Assembly (NCBI GenBank): GCA_019638255.1
Contig: JAHBUD010000001.1
Span: forward strand, 1,612,001 to 1,676,000
Reading direction: 5' to 3'
From: Cyclobacteriaceae bacterium
GTDB taxonomy: Bacteria; Bacteroidota; Bacteroidia; Cytophagales; Cyclobacteriaceae
Length of the DNA stretch: 64,000 nt
Both the position numbers and the translations under genes were made by a program. The stretch's first letter is position 1, and every line of letters starts with the position of its first letter. The notes under the pieces were generated by a model. That model saw nothing but the letters and a program-made list of their open reading frames with translations. It was not told the DNA's origin and did not search any database. Below are positions 43,691-52,468 of this stretch, one piece after another.

Positions 43691-44326
43691 CTAATCACGC
43701 AGTGCCCTTCGTAAATACTTTGCACAAATCGGACACACTTTCCAATTATGCCCGCGAGCCGGGCAATACTTTCGGCCGTAATAAATAATTTGAAGATGTG
43801 CTTTGTTCCATTTCTCCTGTGGAATAAGCCGTTTCAAATCACGTTCCGTTTGTTCCACTTTTTTTCCATTGGAAAGTCCCCAGCGATAAGCCAGTCGGTG
43901 AATGTGTGTGTCTACAGGAAACGCGGGTTGACCAAACCATTGGGTCATTACTACTGAGGCGGTTTTATGCCCAACAGCCGGTAATTCTTCCAGATCTTCC
44001 ATCGAAGCCGGAACTTCACCATTGTATTTCTCCACTAAAATTTTTGATAACCCATAAATCCCTTTTGATTTCATAGGCGATAAGCCACACGGTTTAATGA
44101 TCTCGCGTATTTCTTCAACCGTGAGTTTGATCATGTCGTACGGATTGTCGGCAAGCTTAAAAAGATGGGGGGTAGTTTTGTTTACGCGCTCATCCGTGCA
44201 CTGTGCCGATAGCAGCACCGAGATCAATAAGGTGTAGGCATCTTTATGCTGTAGGGGTACCGGTGTCTCCGGAATATACTTATCCAGCAACCTGAGTATG
44301 TCTTTTGCTTTTTCAGATTTGGTCAT
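43691..44326 (-). CDS. nth: Endonuclease III (Nth) with an incomplete Fe-S motif
   Basis: DNA glycosylase/AP lyase that removes oxidised pyrimidines. The helix-hairpin-helix is LEELPAVGHKTA with the catalytic Lys, and VDTHIHRLAYRWGL carries the catalytic Asp. The C-terminal cluster region reads YCPARGHNWKVCPICAKYL: three cysteines in a C-x9-C-x2-C spacing, with no fourth Cys in the remaining 10 residues. Classical Nth has C-x6-C-x2-C-x5-C for a [4Fe-4S] cluster. The catalytic residues are intact. Confidence 0.93.
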   Translation of the reverse strand: MTKSEKAKDILRLLDKYIPETPVPLQHKDAYTLLISVLLSAQCTDERVNKTTPHLFKLADNPYDMIKLTVEEIREIIKPCGLSPMKSKGIYGLSKILVEKYNGEVPASMEDLEELPAVGHKTASVVMTQWFGQPAFPVDTHIHRLAYRWGLSNGKKVEQTERDLKRLIPQEKWNKAHLQIIYYGRKYCPARGHNWKVCPICAKYLRRALRD

Positions 44327-44338
44327 CGGTTTTAAAAA

Positions 44339-44424
44339 ACTTCAAGTTGCTAGTTGTGAGCTGCAAGTTGTAAGTTCTGTTTAGCCGCCACAAACTCGTA
44401 GCTCGAAACTGGCAACTTGAAGCT
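44339..44424. repeat. Long imperfect inverted repeat with AAGTTG/CAACTT units
   Basis: CTTCAAGTTGC (44340-44350) and GCAACTTGAAG (44412-44422) are perfect arms. Between them are related copies of AAGTTG, AGCTGCAAGTTG, AAACTCGTAGCTCG and AACTGGCAACTTG, which pair imperfectly. The minus strand ends in TTTTTT after the arm, so it can act as a terminator for the NamZ gene. Confidence 0.6.
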
Positions 44425-44428
44425 TGAT

Positions 44429-45628
44429 TTACTGATACAAAAGATATTTCTTTCTTAATGCTTCAAATTTTTCCAAATCTATTCTCCAGCTCTCCCTGAT
44501 CTGTGATTCATCAAGCCCCTGAAGGATTTGTTCACGAAGTTTCGAGGTGCCTGAAAGTTTCTCAAAATAGTTATTGAAAAATTTGTCCTTATCTGGGAAA
44601 GCCCGGTAAAAACTAATCAGGTAACTCAAATCAAGTTGAGATTTCACTTTTACTTCGCGAAGATCCAACCCATAACACAATTTATTTTCCAATGGCGGAT
44701 TTTTCGACATACCATCAATACTCACCGGGGTGAATTGAAATGGCATATTTTTTAAATCAGGATGGCCAATGATTTGAAAGGGCATTTCCGTGCCACGGCC
44801 CAGGCTGATGACTGTTCCTTCAAACAGACAAATGGATGGGTATAGTGCAATGGCCTGATCGTTGGGCAGGTTAGGCGATGGTTTTACCGGAAGGGAGTAT
44901 GCATCGTTATGCTTCCAATTTTTAAGCGTGATGATTTCCAGGTCACATTTTTTCCCATCCGTCAGCCACCCTTCACCGTTAATCATCCGGGCAAGTTCCC
45001 CGATGGTGAGCCCGTGTACAATGGGGATCGTATGCATGCCGACAAACGACATGTGTTGCTTTTGCATGATAGGACCATCAACATAATGTCCATTTGGGTT
45101 TGGCCGATCAAGAACAATCACTTTTTTATTGTTCTCAGCACAAGCCTCCATTACATAATGAAGTGTGCTGATGTAGGTATAGAATCGCACGCCAACATCC
45201 TGAATGTCGAATAGCACCGCATCAATATCCTTCAGTTGATCGGCAGTTGGTTTTTTGTTGTTACCGTACAGTGAAACAACCGGCAAACCAGTTTTTATGT
45301 CCTGCCCGTCTTTAATCTCTTCGCCTGCATCGGCAGTACCCCGAAAGCCATGCTCGGGTGCGAAAATCTTAATCAGGTTGATGTTGCGCTTCTTTAACGT
45401 GTCGACCAGATGGGTTTTGCCGATAAGGGACGTATGGTTAACCACTACACCAATGCGCTGGCTGGTAATAATGGGTAATAGTTTGTCGAGTTGTTCGGCT
45501 CCGGTAACAACAACGGTAGCCTTGGTTTCCTGGATCTCATCTGCCGATAAGGGTACTGAATTTACAACCGTACGGTTTCCGCACTGGATGGCTATACAAA
45601 GAAGTACTAAAAACTTTAACTTGCCCAC
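44429..45628 (-). CDS. DUF1343/NamZ-type exo-beta-N-acetylmuramidase family
   Basis: A 399-residue member of the DUF1343 (YbbC/NamZ) family, which releases terminal MurNAc from peptidoglycan fragments. Motifs include FAPEHGFRGTADAGEEIKDG and DVGVRFYTYISTLHYVMEA, and later RPNPNGHYVDGP. The N-terminus is a lipoprotein-like signal with Cys in IAIQCGN. The start is GTG at 45628; no upstream ATG is available. The divergent gene starts only 21 bp away. A role in cell-wall recycling is expected. Confidence 0.9.
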   Translation of the reverse strand: MGKLKFLVLLCIAIQCGNRTVVNSVPLSADEIQETKATVVVTGAEQLDKLLPIITSQRIGVVVNHTSLIGKTHLVDTLKKRNINLIKIFAPEHGFRGTADAGEEIKDGQDIKTGLPVVSLYGNNKKPTADQLKDIDAVLFDIQDVGVRFYTYISTLHYVMEACAENNKKVIVLDRPNPNGHYVDGPIMQKQHMSFVGMHTIPIVHGLTIGELARMINGEGWLTDGKKCDLEIITLKNWKHNDAYSLPVKPSPNLPNDQAIALYPSICLFEGTVISLGRGTEMPFQIIGHPDLKNMPFQFTPVSIDGMSKNPPLENKLCYGLDLREVKVKSQLDLSYLISFYRAFPDKDKFFNNYFEKLSGTSKLREQILQGLDESQIRESWRIDLEKFEALRKKYLLYQ

Positions 45629-45649
45629 GGTTTATATATTTTAACAAAG

Positions 45650-46870
45650 TTGAACCTCTCTTACTTCATATCCAAGCGCATCAGCAAGCAAACCCGAGAG
45701 GGATTTGCCGCTACTATTCATAAGATTGCCGTGGCCAGCATCGGCATCGGGCTTGCAGCCTCCATTGTTTCTTTTTTGATCATGCGCGGTTTTCAGGATA
45801 CCGTGAAGAATAAGATTTACAGTTTCAGCGGCCACCTGAACATCACCCGGTTTACCATGAATAACTCCATGGAAGAAACACCCATGTTTACGGATGTTGA
45901 TGTCTTCAATAATCCGCAAAATTATCCGGGGGTGAGGCATGTGCAGGAAATCGCCCATAAGGCAGGGTTGATTAAAACCGATGATGAAGTGTTGGGAGTT
46001 GTGCTCAAAGGGGTGGGGAAGAGTTATGACACTACCATGTTCCAGTCCAACATGATTACCGGCAGGTTTATACACTTCCCGGATAGCGGCTATGCCAACG
46101 AGGTAATGCTAAGCCGGATAATTGCCAACAAAATCAGGGCGAATGTAGATGATCAGGTCGTTATTCACTTTTTCCAAAACCCTCCCCGGTTCAGGAGGTT
46201 GAAAGTTGTGGGGATTTATGAAACCAACTTGTCGGAATATTTTGACAGTAAGATGGTGATTGGTGACATCCACATGATTGCGCGATTAAACGATTGGGCC
46301 GATAGCGTAGCCGGTGGACTTGAAGTATTTGTTACCAACGTCAATTTGATTGATCAGGTGGGTTACAAGATCGGGGAAACCATCGATTTTGATTTGAACA
46401 TTGTGTCGGTAAACGATAAATACATTCAGATATTTGAGTGGCTTGATCTGCTCAACCGTCAGGTAAACATTTTGTTGGGTGTTATCCTGGCGGTGGTTTG
46501 TGTAAACATGATTTCCATTATTCTGATTTTGGTAATGGAGCGGACGCAAATGATTGGTATGCTTAAAGCACTCGGTGCTCAGGATAAGTTAATCCGAAGC
46601 GTATTTATCTATAACGGACTTGGCTTGATTGTGAAAGGATTAATAGCCGGTAACCTGATTGGTCTTGGACTTTGCTTTATTCAGGATCAGTTTAAGTTGA
46701 TCAGATTAAACCCACAGGATTATTACATGAGTTTTGTGCCCATAAGCTGGCACTGGGAAATGGTGTTGATTTTAAACCTGCTTACGTTTCTAATAGTAAC
46801 CGTTGTGCTGTTGTTGCCAACGGCCATCATCGCCAGCATCACTCCAATCAGGGCAATACGGTTTGATTAG
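45650..46870 (+). CDS. LolC/LolE-type ABC transporter permease
   Basis: A 406-residue inner-membrane permease with a single FtsX domain layout: N-terminal helix (residues 25-48), about 215 periplasmic residues, then three C-terminal helices with TQMIGMLKALGAQD. The opening NLSYFISKRISKQTREGF and this layout match the LolC/E group that extracts lipoproteins from the inner membrane. No ATPase is adjacent; LolD must be encoded elsewhere. The start codon is TTG (45650) with no in-frame ATG near. It is divergent from the NamZ gene. Confidence 0.88.
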   Translation: MNLSYFISKRISKQTREGFAATIHKIAVASIGIGLAASIVSFLIMRGFQDTVKNKIYSFSGHLNITRFTMNNSMEETPMFTDVDVFNNPQNYPGVRHVQEIAHKAGLIKTDDEVLGVVLKGVGKSYDTTMFQSNMITGRFIHFPDSGYANEVMLSRIIANKIRANVDDQVVIHFFQNPPRFRRLKVVGIYETNLSEYFDSKMVIGDIHMIARLNDWADSVAGGLEVFVTNVNLIDQVGYKIGETIDFDLNIVSVNDKYIQIFEWLDLLNRQVNILLGVILAVVCVNMISIILILVMERTQMIGMLKALGAQDKLIRSVFIYNGLGLIVKGLIAGNLIGLGLCFIQDQFKLIRLNPQDYYMSFVPISWHWEMVLILNLLTFLIVTVVLLLPTAIIASITPIRAIRFD

Positions 46871-46928
46871 AGATTTACCAAGTGCTAAGAAAATGGTCGG
46901 AATGACAGTTAAAGTGCTAAGTACCATC

Positions 46929-48392
46929 CTATTCTTCCAATGATTCTGTAGCCATCTTTACCATTTGCCAGTAAGGTGGCCGGTAGTTATTTACTGAGAT
47001 GAATTGCTGAATTTTTATTTCTGTTTTTTCTTTTAGGTTTTGATAGCGATCAACAAACGAGTTGTTCTTCAGTGCTTGAGTGGCTGTCATCCCTTCCGGA
47101 ATAATGCCTGGTTTACCTAAAACATTCTGCACCATTGAAAAGCCTTTAACCACACGGGCAATCGGGAGCAGCCACGGATTGTAGGAAATCTCCATGCCTT
47201 CATTGGCTTTTTCCAGCAAGGCATCCATAACAGCATTGTCGAGGTGGTCTTTAAATAACGTTTCGGGATCACACCACTCGACAACAATGGAAAGCTGCGG
47301 ATCATACTCCAGGTCGGAAGGCATTTGTGTTAAAAAATTTTCAACGCCAAAAGTGTTTAGCCATTGCGCTGTTCCGATTGATGAGATGGTTGACTCAGCC
47401 TGCCACAATTGGATGCCGTGCTTCTTGTAAGCATATGAGCCTACTTCGGAGCAGAACATGGCCGATGAATCATAGAAATTCATTTTAAAGTCGTAGGGGA
47501 TATGCCGTTTTTCAGCTTCCTGTTTTGCGAACAAGGCAGCCTGGTGCGGCAATAGCGGATCGTTTTTTAGGGCTGGCAAATCCGCACGCGGACGCAACAC
47601 CATGAAGCGCAGTTTTTTATCCTTCAGATATTCCCCGGCAGTGGCAATGGCTACTCCCCTTTCGATGTGTGCTTCGATGAATGCAGGCTCACCGGTTTCC
47701 GAAACATACAATAAGGCAACATGCGAAAAGTTGCCCGGATAATCGTTGCCCCGTGATATAAAGGCCGATACCTCCGCGCCACCACGCGAAACGAATAAAT
47801 CACCACTGTGCACTTCAATGCCTTCAATCCGTGTTGATGGTGTTTTTGCAATTTCATTCGTTACCCAAAGTATTGGATCAAAAGAGGCACTATCAGTTTG
47901 AAGTAAAATTTCTTCCACTGCAGCGCGCATACCGTACAGCAGCGGGTACAACACGGTGCGCTGATATGGTTCAATATTTCCCCACTTCGTTGATTGCTGT
48001 TTGATAAAATTTCGAATCTCGCTGTAGTGTAACAGGTATTCACTTGTTTGATTGGATGCAGCCACTACCGGTGACCATTCGAAAAACAAGGTGAGAAGTT
48101 GTGCAAGTCGTGGATCGGAGTGCTCAATAAAGTCATGTTGCCGTAGCGCTTCAACGTGCGAGCTGAAAGCCTCGCGTTTAACGGTTTCCAGCGAATCAAG
48201 CACAACTGCTGGTAACAATCTCAACCGGTTAAACTCATGTTCAAGTTCTGCCCAGCGATCGTCCATATTCCACACAAACGGTTTGGCTTCGGCAACCTGG
48301 TATGTGGTAGTTGCCCGGTCGGGGATCATCAATAAAAAATGGATTGTTGCCGTTGTTAACAGCAGGTACAAAACTTTTTTACCCGGCATCAT
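46929..48392 (-). CDS. YiiX/YaeF-type permuted papain-like hydrolase
   Basis: A 487-residue exported protein (N-terminal hydrophobic segment) with a permuted NlpC/P60-type domain: GDLFVSRGGAEVSAFISRGNDYPGNFSHVALLYV (His near residue 233) and then SAMFCSEVGSYAYKKHG with the catalytic Cys near 315. In the permuted family the His precedes the Cys, as seen here. The substrate could be a lipid or a peptidoglycan-like amide. It overlaps the upstream glycosyltransferase gene by 4 bp. Confidence 0.88.
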   Translation of the reverse strand: MMPGKKVLYLLLTTATIHFLLMIPDRATTTYQVAEAKPFVWNMDDRWAELEHEFNRLRLLPAVVLDSLETVKREAFSSHVEALRQHDFIEHSDPRLAQLLTLFFEWSPVVAASNQTSEYLLHYSEIRNFIKQQSTKWGNIEPYQRTVLYPLLYGMRAAVEEILLQTDSASFDPILWVTNEIAKTPSTRIEGIEVHSGDLFVSRGGAEVSAFISRGNDYPGNFSHVALLYVSETGEPAFIEAHIERGVAIATAGEYLKDKKLRFMVLRPRADLPALKNDPLLPHQAALFAKQEAEKRHIPYDFKMNFYDSSAMFCSEVGSYAYKKHGIQLWQAESTISSIGTAQWLNTFGVENFLTQMPSDLEYDPQLSIVVEWCDPETLFKDHLDNAVMDALLEKANEGMEISYNPWLLPIARVVKGFSMVQNVLGKPGIIPEGMTATQALKNNSFVDRYQNLKEKTEIKIQQFISVNNYRPPYWQMVKMATESLEE

Positions 48393-49138
48393 GAATGGTT
48401 TGCTTTGTAGTTTTTAAACCAGCTCTGTATTTTCAGTTGCAGCACACCAAAAAAAGCTTCTTTAAAAATTCCAGGTGATAGCTTGGATTGACCTCTTACG
48501 CGTTCGGTGAATATGATGGGGACTTCCTTCATTTTGAAGCCGTATTTCCAGGCTTTGAATTTTAGTTCAATTTGGAAGGCATAGCCAACAAATTTAATTT
48601 CCTTCAGCGGAATGGTTTCCAATACCTTTCTGCGGTAGCAGATAAAACCTGCTGTTGTGTCCTGTACAGGCAAGGAGGTAATCAGCCGAACATACCGGCT
48701 GGCAAACCACGACAGCAGCACCCGGCCCATAGGCCAGTTAACAACATTTACTCCAGTAATGTAGCGCGAACCGATAACCATGTCGTAGTTTTCGGTTTCA
48801 CAGGTTTCAATTAACCGAGGCAAATCTTTTGGGTCGTGCGAGAAGTCGGCATCCATTTCCAGGATGAAGGCATAACCTTTTTGGAGTGCATAATCAAAAC
48901 CGGCAAGGTAGGCCGTTCCTAATCCATTTTTGCCCTGCCTTTTGAGCAGGTGCAGCCGATGAGCGAGTTGATTGAATTTCTGTTGGAGGTCTTCAACGAT
49001 TTTTGCGGTTCCGTCAGGTGAGTTGTCGTCAACCACCAAAATATCAATGGGGCGTTCAAGGGAGAACACCGCGTTAATCATTAACCCGATATTCTCCCGT
49101 TCATTATACGTGGGGATTATAACAATAGCGTTGCTCAA
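48389..49138 (-). CDS. Family-2 glycosyltransferase (dolichol-phosphate-mannose-synthase-like)
   Basis: Membrane-associated transferase of about 249 residues: VIIPTYNERENI at the start, ILVVDDNSPDGTA with the DxD-like region, MDADFSHDPKDLPRLI (metal-binding) and VIGSRYITG. This is the polyprenyl-phosphate mannosyl/glucosyltransferase pattern. No ATG precedes the first motif; I chose the TTG at 49138 because it gives the standard N-terminus, though a TTG at 49222 is also open. The 3' end overlaps the hydrolase gene by 4 bp, so they are co-translated. Confidence 0.88.
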   Translation of the reverse strand: MSNAIVIIPTYNERENIGLMINAVFSLERPIDILVVDDNSPDGTAKIVEDLQQKFNQLAHRLHLLKRQGKNGLGTAYLAGFDYALQKGYAFILEMDADFSHDPKDLPRLIETCETENYDMVIGSRYITGVNVVNWPMGRVLLSWFASRYVRLITSLPVQDTTAGFICYRRKVLETIPLKEIKFVGYAFQIELKFKAWKYGFKMKEVPIIFTERVRGQSKLSPGIFKEAFFGVLQLKIQSWFKNYKANHS

Positions 49139-49245
49139 AGTGGGGTTGACATTTTGAAGCAAAGCTAACAATTTTGCTAACCCCTTCCAGACGTCTGAAG
49201 TGCAGAAATCGACTTGCTGCAAGTATTCCTGTTACAACGTAATGT

Positions 49246-49602
49246 TTAGTCAGTAACCGTACCGTAGAGCGGCTTGATGCAGGTAATAAATACAACCTGT
49301 CCGGTCATGCAAATGGAAGCAGCATCGGAGACTTCATGCCCGATGATTACTTTTTGGTTGGGTACGAGTGTGAAATAATACAATGGATCCTCTTCGGGCT
49401 TGGGCGGCTGCACATAAACCCTCCGTTCAGGCTCCAGTATGGTGCCATCCTCGAGTTCAAAAACAAGACCGCAACCATCCAAACCAGAAAGGTCTTTAAC
49501 GTTGGCTTTTGTAGCGCATTCCTGCGGAAAGCAAATAATTACTTCTGTGGTGTCGCATTGCCAGAGGGTGGTAAGCAGTAAGGTGAGACTGAATATGCGC
49601 AT
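49246..49602 (-). CDS. Predicted lipoprotein, 118 aa
   Basis: A lipoprotein signal (MRIFSLTLLLTTLWQC) is followed by a short, strand-rich domain with many cysteines (about seven, e.g. VIICFPQECATKAN, GLDGCGLVFEL). Disulfide-stabilised folding is likely. The ATG at 49602 fits the signal peptide better than the one at 49626. Function unknown. Confidence 0.72.
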   Translation of the reverse strand: MRIFSLTLLLTTLWQCDTTEVIICFPQECATKANVKDLSGLDGCGLVFELEDGTILEPERRVYVQPPKPEEDPLYYFTLVPNQKVIIGHEVSDAASICMTGQVVFITCIKPLYGTVTD

Positions 49603-49681
49603 AAATCTGTTTTTCGGCTTAGACACGGCCTTGTCTCAAAAGGTTGGCTTAATGTGTAATGCATTTTGGTTAGCATCGACT

Positions 49682-49717
49682 AAAAAAATGAGGGGTTTGA
49701 AGAAAACTTCAAACCCC
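49682..49717 (-). terminator. Strong hairpin terminator of the beta-propeller gene (distal)
   Basis: GGGGTTTGAAG (49692-49702) pairs perfectly with CTTCAAACCCC (49707-49717). On the minus strand a run of seven T follows after TCA. It is the second of two tandem terminators. Confidence 0.75.
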
Positions 49718-49721
49718 AGAG

Positions 49722-49746
49722 AAAAAGGGCACATAGTAAAGTGCCC
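49722..49746 (-). terminator. Hairpin terminator of the beta-propeller gene (proximal)
   Basis: GGGCAC (49727-49732) pairs with GTGCCC (49741-49746), and on the minus strand TTTTT follows directly. It lies 20 bp after the stop of the gene at 49766. Confidence 0.8.
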
Positions 49747-49765
49747 TGCCTAAATGTTAAAAAGT

Positions 49766-51655
49766 TTACAGTTTGAATGCCATTATCTCGTTAGGCTTCG
49801 ATTTGTAGTACAACATACCACCCCACTCGTCAACCTCGTATTCCGGCTTTTTGTCTTTCAATAAAACTTCCTTCTCAACTTTACCGGTGTCTTTGTTTAC
49901 TTTAACAAGACCAACACCACCATCTAAATTGGTTAGGATGAACTGCGCATTTTCGGTTGCTGCAGTTGCTTTGAAACGTTTGTTCATCTCAGCAAATGAA
50001 CTGGAGGCGATGTCAGAAAAAGCATCCTGAGCAATTTTTGCCTGCTGTCCTGCGCTGTTGTAATCGCCCAACATGTTTTTGTTTGCTCCTGCCTTTACGG
50101 CCGAAGCACTCGCCACCGCCACCGCTGCAACGGCCAAGGTTCCCATAGCCACTTTTACAATACCACTTTGCCCCGGTGATTTAAAGTATTCATGAAATAT
50201 TGATGCCCCAGTAAAGTTCAATAACATTACATTTTGATCTGCCGTAAGCAAGAGCCCCCCTTCACGCGTTGTAAATCCGGTAGCGTACTCCTTTTCTTTC
50301 ATTTCGTATTTCGCCAAGGTGCTTACGTCACCTGTATTTTCATCAATTGCCAGTATTTCTGTTCCTGTGCTGATGAGGTAGCGTTTGTTCTTCGCGTCAT
50401 AGGTACTGGTAACTGATTTGGCTTTTGCATATTTAATGGGTTTCGCCCAGACAGGTTCACCGGTCTGCAGGTTTACAATGTTCGCATCGGTATCAGTAAT
50501 GTAGATAAGTCCTTTAGGAGTTCTGGCCATAGTATGGATGTTTTCGCCTGTTGTAAGTGGCTTTTTGAAGAGCGACTGACCATCAAAAGAAATTTTATTG
50601 ATGCCACCGGAAGCCAACCCGAAGAGGATTCCATCTTCCATAATGTAGAAATGCTGCACAAAGTCTTTTGTCTTGGGCGCTTTGTCCCACAGGTCCTCAC
50701 CCGTTGAGGCACTCAGAAAGGATATTTTAGATTCAGATGCACCGGCCATCAACCGATTGAGTGTGGCGCTCGAGGCATTTTTGTTTACATCGGCCACCAC
50801 GGCCAATCCGTTGGGTAAAATTTCAAACCGCGTAACGGTGCCTTTAATCTTACGCTCGTCCTTCCACAGCAGTTGACCTTTATCGCTAACTTTATGAATG
50901 CGCGTATCACCGTTGGGTCTTTCTTCAAATCCATAAATTTCTTTACCGGTTTCATCGGCTACCATCCAGGTAATTTTGTTCACGTCTGCTTCCCACAAAA
51001 TATTTCCGTTTTTAAAATCAGCGCACACCAACGATTTGGTGGTTGGCACCAGCACAATGGAACCCACCATAAAAGGCGCACCGGAGCTCATGGGTATAGC
51101 TGCCGCGCTGCGGGTTTTGCCAGCGTTGGGATCAAGCGAAGCAAAGCCATCCTGATTGCCCGTGGCCAGATCATAGATTCCAACGGCCAATACTTCCTTT
51201 TCTGATTTGGTACGGTTGCCAACCACTACCAATTTATTTTCAGGAAGAAAGACTTTCAGTTGGGCGATCTGCTTCCAGCCTTTTTCTTCCGTTGCGAAAA
51301 GTTTCTTTCCGGTAACGATGTCAATTACCGTACGCTTGCTATTAGCAAACAGGGTTCCCGGTATTTGTGATTTTCCGCCTTGTGAAATAATAACATAAGG
51401 CGACATCGGTACCAGTTCAATTTCTTCCTCTTTCACGCCACCATATTCGGTGAATACGAAATGAGGCTTTTCGGCCTCAGGCTTAATGCCTGCAAAGCCA
51501 CCGCTTCCGGCTATCAGCAGTACACCGGCATCGGTGAGCTTCATAATTTCATACTTGCCATTCAGTTGGTAAGTGAAATCCGGCTTGTCGGTTTTTTGTG
51601 CCACCAGGCTTATTGTAACCGATAGCAACAATAATGTGAGTACTTTTTTCATCAT
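49766..51655 (-). CDS. Secreted PQQ-like beta-propeller protein
   Basis: A 629-residue exported protein (signal peptide residues 1-20). Residues 30-480 contain repeated blade-like strands ending in Trp motifs (GNILWEADVNKITWMV, STGEDLWDKAPKT, LQTGEPVWAKPI), as in PQQ-repeat beta-propellers such as BamB. Near residue 505 there is a hydrophobic, Ala/Val-rich segment, followed by about 100 more residues. A scaffolding role is possible; it lacks evident PQQ-enzyme catalytic residues. Monocistronic with two terminators. Confidence 0.85.
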   Translation of the reverse strand: MMKKVLTLLLLSVTISLVAQKTDKPDFTYQLNGKYEIMKLTDAGVLLIAGSGGFAGIKPEAEKPHFVFTEYGGVKEEEIELVPMSPYVIISQGGKSQIPGTLFANSKRTVIDIVTGKKLFATEEKGWKQIAQLKVFLPENKLVVVGNRTKSEKEVLAVGIYDLATGNQDGFASLDPNAGKTRSAAAIPMSSGAPFMVGSIVLVPTTKSLVCADFKNGNILWEADVNKITWMVADETGKEIYGFEERPNGDTRIHKVSDKGQLLWKDERKIKGTVTRFEILPNGLAVVADVNKNASSATLNRLMAGASESKISFLSASTGEDLWDKAPKTKDFVQHFYIMEDGILFGLASGGINKISFDGQSLFKKPLTTGENIHTMARTPKGLIYITDTDANIVNLQTGEPVWAKPIKYAKAKSVTSTYDAKNKRYLISTGTEILAIDENTGDVSTLAKYEMKEKEYATGFTTREGGLLLTADQNVMLLNFTGASIFHEYFKSPGQSGIVKVAMGTLAVAAVAVASASAVKAGANKNMLGDYNSAGQQAKIAQDAFSDIASSSFAEMNKRFKATAATENAQFILTNLDGGVGLVKVNKDTGKVEKEVLLKDKKPEYEVDEWGGMLYYKSKPNEIMAFKL

Positions 51656-51763
51656 GTTTGTGTGTTAGGTCATTAATTTTCTCAACACAAACATGCGCAG
51701 GCATCCTGCCCCAAAGTATTCCCTTAAGGTGGTATTTTGATATACCCACCAGTACGGATGCCC

Positions 51764-52381
51764 TTAGACCAGGTTGTTGGCGTAAGCGAATTTGATGAGG
51801 CCGACAAGAGAAGTTGTGCCGGTTTTTCGGAAAATGTTTTTCCGGTGTGTCTCCACGGTTCGTTCAGAAATGAAAAGCTCTTCAGCAATTTGCTTGTTTG
51901 AATATTCTTTGGCGATGAGTTTAAGAATTTCACGCTCCCGATCGGTAAGCAGCCTGTTTTCATCCGGATTGTTCAGGCTCTTGATCAGCATTTTGTTGAT
52001 TTCATCGCTGAGGAACACTTTGCCATCATACACCTGCCGTAGGGCTTCCAGCAATTCCTTGTGTGAATCTTTTTTCAGGATATAGGCATTCACGCCTTCC
52101 TTAAGAATTTCTTTTACCAGGTGCGTTTCATCGTGCATGCTCAGCACCACAATTTTCATTTCCGGAAAAAGTTGCTTTACCCTGCGGATAAGGGATAGCC
52201 CATCCATGCCGGGCAAATTAAAATCGGTGATCAATAAATCGGGTTTGTGCTGCCGCAACAGGTCAAGTCCTTCTTCTGCATTGGTGGCGGTGGCCAGTAT
52301 TTCATGTTCGCCTTCGCGCTCCAACAGTGCGCGGATGCCGTCCAGTAAAATAGTATGATCATCAATCAGAACAGTTTTCAT
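51764..52381 (-). CDS. NarL/LuxR-type response regulator
   Basis: A two-component DNA-binding regulator, 205 residues. Receiver domain with acidic pocket DDH (residues 7-9), phospho-acceptor Asp in LLITDFNLPG near residue 54, and Lys in ILKKDSHKE near 104. A LuxR-type HTH at the C-terminus reads LTDREREILKLIAKEYSNKQIAEELFIS. The start ATG at 52381 begins the receiver domain; an upstream ATG at 52426 gives a 15-residue extension. It lies 87 bp downstream of the TPR histidine kinase gene and is its likely partner. Confidence 0.93.
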   Translation of the reverse strand: MKTVLIDDHTILLDGIRALLEREGEHEILATATNAEEGLDLLRQHKPDLLITDFNLPGMDGLSLIRRVKQLFPEMKIVVLSMHDETHLVKEILKEGVNAYILKKDSHKELLEALRQVYDGKVFLSDEINKMLIKSLNNPDENRLLTDREREILKLIAKEYSNKQIAEELFISERTVETHRKNIFRKTGTTSLVGLIKFAYANNLV

Positions 52382-52468
52382 GTGCTTTTGTATTTCCTTA
52401 CGCCCTAGGCTCCATAAAAACTTCATGAACGCAAATTAAAACAGCCTGAAAATAATAAACCATCCGTA

